Shown here piece by piece: positions 60,794 through 64,000 of a stretch of DNA of 64,000 nucleotides. The DNA lies in contig DASWNP010000021.1 in the NCBI GenBank assembly GCA_036399175.1, positions 1 through 64,000 on the forward strand, in the 5' to 3' direction. Made by a program: the position numbers and the translations under genes. Below the pieces are notes generated by a model. The model ran no database searches. It saw nothing but the letters and a program-made list of their open reading frames with translations, and was not told the DNA's origin. This DNA is from DASWNP01 sp036399175. GTDB taxonomy: Bacteria > Acidobacteriota > Blastocatellia > Pyrinomonadales > Pyrinomonadaceae. Numbering within the stretch: the first letter of the stretch is position 1; each line of letters starts with the position of its first letter.

Positions 60794-61809
60794 CAAACGA
60801 CCGCTTCGGGGCGCTTCGGTTGGGCGCTTCCTTCGAGGGGCGGTGCGCCGCCGTTGGTGCGACGCTCGACGGCCTCCTGCAAGAGACTCATGATGAGACT
60901 TTCGACTTCGTCCCAGTCGCCCTGCATCGTGCAGCCTGCGGCGTTGCGATGGCCGCCGCCGCCAAAGCGTTCGGCGATGCGCGCGACGTTGACCTCGCCC
61001 TTCGAGCGCAGAGAGGTTCGATAAACTCCCGGCGCGCTCTCCTTGAGAAATGCGACGGCCTCGACCTTGCCGCAACTGAGCGGGTAGTTGACGAAACCGT
61101 CGCTGTCTTCATCCGAAGCAGCAGTCTCTTCCTGCATCTCCAAAGTCTGCCTGAGCACTGCGACGCGGCCTGTCGTATCGCGCCGCGCCGTCCCCAATAC
61201 GCGGCTCATCAATTCAATCTTACTCCAGGGATAGTTGCTGTAGACGGCCTGCGAAACCTTCGCCGGTTTGACCCCAGCGCGCACCAGCTCGGATGCCACC
61301 TTGAAGGTGCGCTCCGTCGTGTTCGAGTAATGAAACGAGCCGGTGTCGGTGACGAGAGCAGTGTAGACGCACTCGGCAAGCTCTCTGGTGGGGCGGACGC
61401 CGATGGCTTTGCAGAGGTTGTAAATCATCTCGCCAACGGCGGAAGCGGTCGAGTCGATCCAGTTGATGGTGCCGAAGAGCGAGGTGGTCGAATGGTGGTC
61501 GATGTTGACGACTAACTGATTTTCCAGGTCGGCGAGGCCGGGGCGTGTGATGTCCGAGCACTCGATGACGAAGACGGCGTCGTACTGCCGGTCAACCGCC
61601 CGGGTGACGCGCACGTCGTCGGCTCCGGGAAGCTTCTGGTAAGCGTGCGGCACGGGGTCGCGCATAATCACTTCGGGCTCTTTGTCGAGCGCGCGCAAGA
61701 GCCAGTAGAGACCGAGCGACGAGCCCAAAGCATCACCGTCGGGGCGCACGTGGGAGGTAATCCCGAAGCGACGCTTCGATTCTATCAACTCCACTACCTG
61801 ACTGAGCAT
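60793..61809 (-). CDS. nrnA: Bifunctional oligoribonuclease / PAP phosphatase (DHH family)
   Basis: 338 aa DHH-DHHA1 phosphoesterase. Motifs: HVRPDGDALGSSLGL (DxD), FVIECSDI, VVNIDHHSTTSLFG (DHH), and C-terminal RFGGGGHRNAAGC (GGGH). It degrades nanoRNA to mononucleotides and dephosphorylates 3'-phosphoadenosine 5'-phosphate. The order infB-rbfA-nrnA is common in bacteria and supports the assignment. Its stop codon overlaps the arm of element H17. The last ~20 residues are Pro/Arg-rich and variable. Confidence 0.94.
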   Translation of the reverse strand: MLSQVVELIESKRRFGITSHVRPDGDALGSSLGLYWLLRALDKEPEVIMRDPVPHAYQKLPGADDVRVTRAVDRQYDAVFVIECSDITRPGLADLENQLVVNIDHHSTTSLFGTINWIDSTASAVGEMIYNLCKAIGVRPTRELAECVYTALVTDTGSFHYSNTTERTFKVASELVRAGVKPAKVSQAVYSNYPWSKIELMSRVLGTARRDTTGRVAVLRQTLEMQEETAASDEDSDGFVNYPLSCGKVEAVAFLKESAPGVYRTSLRSKGEVNVARIAERFGGGGHRNAAGCTMQGDWDEVESLIMSLLQEAVERRTNGGAPPLEGSAQPKRPEAVV

Positions 61810-61820
61810 TTCAAATCAAG

Positions 61821-61902
61821 AAAGTGATGAGTGACGAGTGACGAGTGACGAGTTCAAGACCATGCTTTAAACTCATCACTCGTCACTCATCACTCATCAC
61901 TT
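61821..61902. repeat. Heptad-repeat hairpin H18 (GTGACGA/GTGATGA family)
   Basis: Units GTGATGA, GTGACGA, GTGACGA, GTGACGA; apex with ACCATGCTTTAA; right arm ACTCATCACTCGTCACTCAT then CACTCATCAC. The right end forms the 3' end of rbfA. The left end lies about 12 bp upstream of the nrnA start. Confidence 0.88.
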
Positions 61903-62298
61903 CTTTTGTCCTTTCTTCTGTTTCACCGTCCTCGCCGACAGGGGGAGCTTGAGGACTGGCGTCCTTGCCGATTTCCGCGAGCAGCTCTGCGACGCGGGTG
62001 GCCGATTCCTCGACCGTGTCGCGCATGAAGTGAATCTCGGGCGTGTGGCGCAGGCTCAAGGCCGTGCCGAGCTGCCGCCGCACGTAAGGCGCGGCCTTCT
62101 TGAGAGCCACGAGCGCGGCCTTCTTTTCCTCTTCCGTGCCGAGAACGGTCACGTAAACGCGCGCGTCGCGCAGATTGTCGCTCATCCGCACCTCTGTGAC
62201 CGTCACCGAGGCCACGCGCGGATCGTCAAGCTCGTAGCCGACAATCTGGATAATCTCCTCGCGGACAAGCTCCGCAACTTTCTCAGGGCGACGCATAG
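61883..62298 (-). CDS. rbfA: 30S ribosome-binding factor A
   Basis: 138 aa from ATG 62298 (MRRPEKVAELVREEIIQIVG). KH-like fold with YELDDPRVASVTVTEVRMSD, ARVYVTVLGTEEEKKAALVA, RRQLGTALSLRHTPEIHFMR. It assists maturation of 16S rRNA 5' end on the 30S subunit. The tail PPVGEDGETEERTKE is variable and the last residues V-M-S-D-E are encoded by heptad units of H18 (61883-61900). Located after infB, the conserved order. Confidence 0.95.
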
Positions 62299-62307
62299 TA
62301 AAAGCAA

Positions 62308-62395
62308 ATGATGAATGATGAATGCGGAATGCGGAATGAAAGACAAAAGGCTCTCTGCTTTTCATTCATCATTCATCATTCCGCATTCATCATTT
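62308..62395. repeat. Heptad-repeat hairpin H19 (GATGAAT/GCGGAAT family)
   Basis: It abuts the infB stop exactly (62396). The left arm order is GATGAAT, GATGAAT, GCGGAAT, GCGGAAT; the right arm read on the opposite strand is GATGAAT, GCGGAAT, GATGAAT, GATGAAT. Unit order differs between arms while the 7-bp period is kept. Apex GACAAAAGGCTCTCTGCTTT. Confidence 0.9.
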
Positions 62396-64000
62396 CTATA
62401 GTTCTGTGGCTGCGACCTTCTCGACGACGTAGGCTTCGATTTGGTCGTTGACCTTCACGTCGTTGAAGTTTTCGAGGCCGATGCCGCACTCGAAGCCTTC
62501 GCGGACTTCGGAGACATCGTCCTTGAAGCGCCGGAGAGAAGCGATGCCGCCCTCCCATGCGACGACGCCGTCGCGTATCAGACGTGCGCGGGCGTTGCGA
62601 CGCACCGTGCCGTTCTGCACCATGCAGCCTGCGACCACGCCGGCGCGGGGCACGCGGAAGACCTCGCGCACCTGCGCCGTGCCGAGAATGCGCTCGCGCT
62701 CGACGGCTTCGAGCATGCCAATCATCGCCGCTCGAATCTCTTCCTCGACCTTGTAGATAATCGAGTGGAGGCGGATATCGACGGCCTCGCGCTTGGCAAG
62801 CTCTGCGCCGCGAACTTCCGGTCGGACGTTGAAGCCGATGATGACGACCGCCGTCTGCGCCGACCCGGCCTGTGTGGCCGAAGCCAGAAGCACGTCGGAT
62901 TCCGTTATCGCGCCGACGCCGGAGCGAATCACCTTGACCTTCACCGCTTCGGTCGAAAGCTTCTGCAAGGTGCTCTTCAAGACTTCGACCGAGCCGTGCG
63001 CGTCGGCCTTGATGACGACGAGCAGTTCCTTGACCTCGCGCTCGCCGAGAGCTTCGATGCCGCGCTTGGTGGTTTGCAGAAGCGAGTTGGTGCGCGAGAC
63101 TTCCTGACGGTGCTCGGAGATGGTCTGAGCGCGCGTGATGTCGGCGACGACCTGAAAAGTGTCGCCCGCCTGCGGGTCGCCGTCGAGCCCGAGGACTTCG
63201 ACGGGCATCGCAGGCCCCGCCTCTTTAATCTTCTCGCCCCGGTCGTTGAACATCGCTCGCACCTTGCCCGACACCTGACCGACGATGAAAGGGTCTGTGA
63301 CGTGCAGCGTGCCCTGCTGGACGAGCACGGTGGCGACCGCTCCGCGCTTGTCCTTCTTGACTTCGAGGACGACGCCGGAAGCGAGACGCGTCGGGCTCGC
63401 GCGCAGGTTCAGGAGGTCTGCCGTGAGAAGGATAGTTTCGAGCAGGGCGTCGAGGTTCTCACGCTTCTTGGCCGAGACCAGAACCATCTCCGTATCGCCG
63501 CCCCATTCGACCGGCTGCAAGCCGTGACCGGAAAGCTCCTGCTTGACGCGGTCGGGGTTCGAGTCCGGTCGGTCGATTTTGTTAATCGCCACAACGATAG
63601 GCACACCCGCCGCGCGCGAATGCTCGATGGCTTCGACGGTCTGCGGCATCACTCCGTCGTCGGCGGCGACGACGAGGACGACGATGTCCGTCGCCTTCGC
63701 GCCGCGCGCGCGCATCATGGTGAAGGCTTCGTGGCCGGGCGTGTCGATGAAGACGACGCGGCGCATCTCCGCGCGGTTGTCGGGGTTGGGCACGTTGACG
63801 CTGTAAGCGCCGATGTGCTGCGTGATGCCGCCGGCCTCGCCGCTCGCCACGTCGGTCGTGCGAATCGCGTCGAGCAGACTGGTCTTGCCGTGATCGACGT
63901 GTCCCATGACGGTCACGACGGGCGCGCGCGGCAACTCAACGTCGTCGGCGTCTCTGGCAATCAAATCCTCGAACTCGTCTTCGACGACCGCTTCCTCGAA
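62396..64000 (-). CDS. infB: Translation initiation factor IF-2, C-terminal part (5' end outside window)
   Basis: The frame is open to the window edge at 64000, so the N-terminal domains are missing. GTPase motifs: G1 GHVDHGKTSLLD, G3 FIDTPGHEAFTMMRARGAK, G4 VAINKIDRPD. Then domain II (GVVLEVKKDKRGAVATVLVQ), domain III and the C-terminal fMet-tRNA-binding part (GFECGIGLENFNDVKVNDQI). Delivers initiator tRNA to the 30S subunit. Upstream residues EEAVVEDEFEDLIARDADD continue the frame. Confidence 0.97.
   Translation of the reverse strand, partial: FEEAVVEDEFEDLIARDADDVELPRAPVVTVMGHVDHGKTSLLDAIRTTDVASGEAGGITQHIGAYSVNVPNPDNRAEMRRVVFIDTPGHEAFTMMRARGAKATDIVVLVVAADDGVMPQTVEAIEHSRAAGVPIVVAINKIDRPDSNPDRVKQELSGHGLQPVEWGGDTEMVLVSAKKRENLDALLETILLTADLLNLRASPTRLASGVVLEVKKDKRGAVATVLVQQGTLHVTDPFIVGQVSGKVRAMFNDRGEKIKEAGPAMPVEVLGLDGDPQAGDTFQVVADITRAQTISEHRQEVSRTNSLLQTTKRGIEALGEREVKELLVVIKADAHGSVEVLKSTLQKLSTEAVKVKVIRSGVGAITESDVLLASATQAGSAQTAVVIIGFNVRPEVRGAELAKREAVDIRLHSIIYKVEEEIRAAMIGMLEAVERERILGTAQVREVFRVPRAGVVAGCMVQNGTVRRNARARLIRDGVVAWEGGIASLRRFKDDVSEVREGFECGIGLENFNDVKVNDQIEAYVVEKVAATEL

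Overview
The window looks like chromosomal DNA of a GC-rich Acidobacteriota, most likely a Blastocatellia/Pyrinomonadaceae-type organism. The strongest pointers are a VWFA-related domain protein of the type typical of Acidobacteria (48447-50258), many secreted or periplasmic proteins, tandem M16 peptidase pairs and a gene order that is not proteobacterial. This taxonomic call is inference from gene content, since no rRNA is present.

Layout. 1-10.9 kb: the ftsZ 3' end, an extended Hfq, pdxA, two receiver-domain proteins, two secreted unknowns, and valS-nadC overlapping by 4 bp. 11-22.5 kb: a periplasmic coiled-coil protein, a secreted esterase, a two-part XdhC system with two small genes between the parts, a frameshifted TMEM175-type channel gene, an MFS exporter, a VIT/VWA protein and a seven-repeat Ycf48-like propeller. 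22.6-29.5 kb: four M16 peptidase genes in two pairs, each with one HxxEH-bearing and one HxxEH-less member; between the pairs lies a 566 bp gap that may encode a small structured RNA. 29.5-36.6 kb: an RHH-like protein, a small subtilase, a GAF protein, CtpA, a DUF6766-like membrane protein, an isochorismatase-family hydrolase and a VOC protein.

36.6-44.9 kb is an accessory island. It holds a SWIM-Rad52 fusion operon divergent from an XRE regulator with a palindromic operator, an AT-rich STAND-like ATPase, two Uma2 nucleases, a broken BrnT with an intact BrnA-type antitoxin, an ImmA/IrrE-like protein and a CHC2/TOPRIM primase. This mix suggests remains of a plasmid, ICE or phage replication and recombination module that has collected conflict genes. 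45-53 kb: a GAF-SpoIIE phosphatase, a PilT-like ATPase, the VWA protein, a HEFVH lipoprotein and a FecR protein. 53-64 kb, all on the minus strand, is a housekeeping block: infB-rbfA-nrnA-(four-helix-bundle gene)-accD-folC-nudix-plsC, then TauE/SafE, CPBP and CrtI-like genes.

The most unusual feature is a family of about 19 intergenic elements built from degenerate tandem 7-bp units (one is 8-bp). The units are arranged as two inverted arms, often around a shared AAAGCTTT-like apex. Several unrelated heptad families use the same architecture. Almost all elements begin at or within a few bases of the stop codon of a neighbouring gene, and in rbfA and folC the last codons are themselves made of repeat units. 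One copy (60367-60793) has perfect 31 bp arms that enclose exactly one gene, a four-helix-bundle (S23/IVS-type) protein whose start codon lies inside the arm. This resembles a mobile unit with many ORF-less derivatives.
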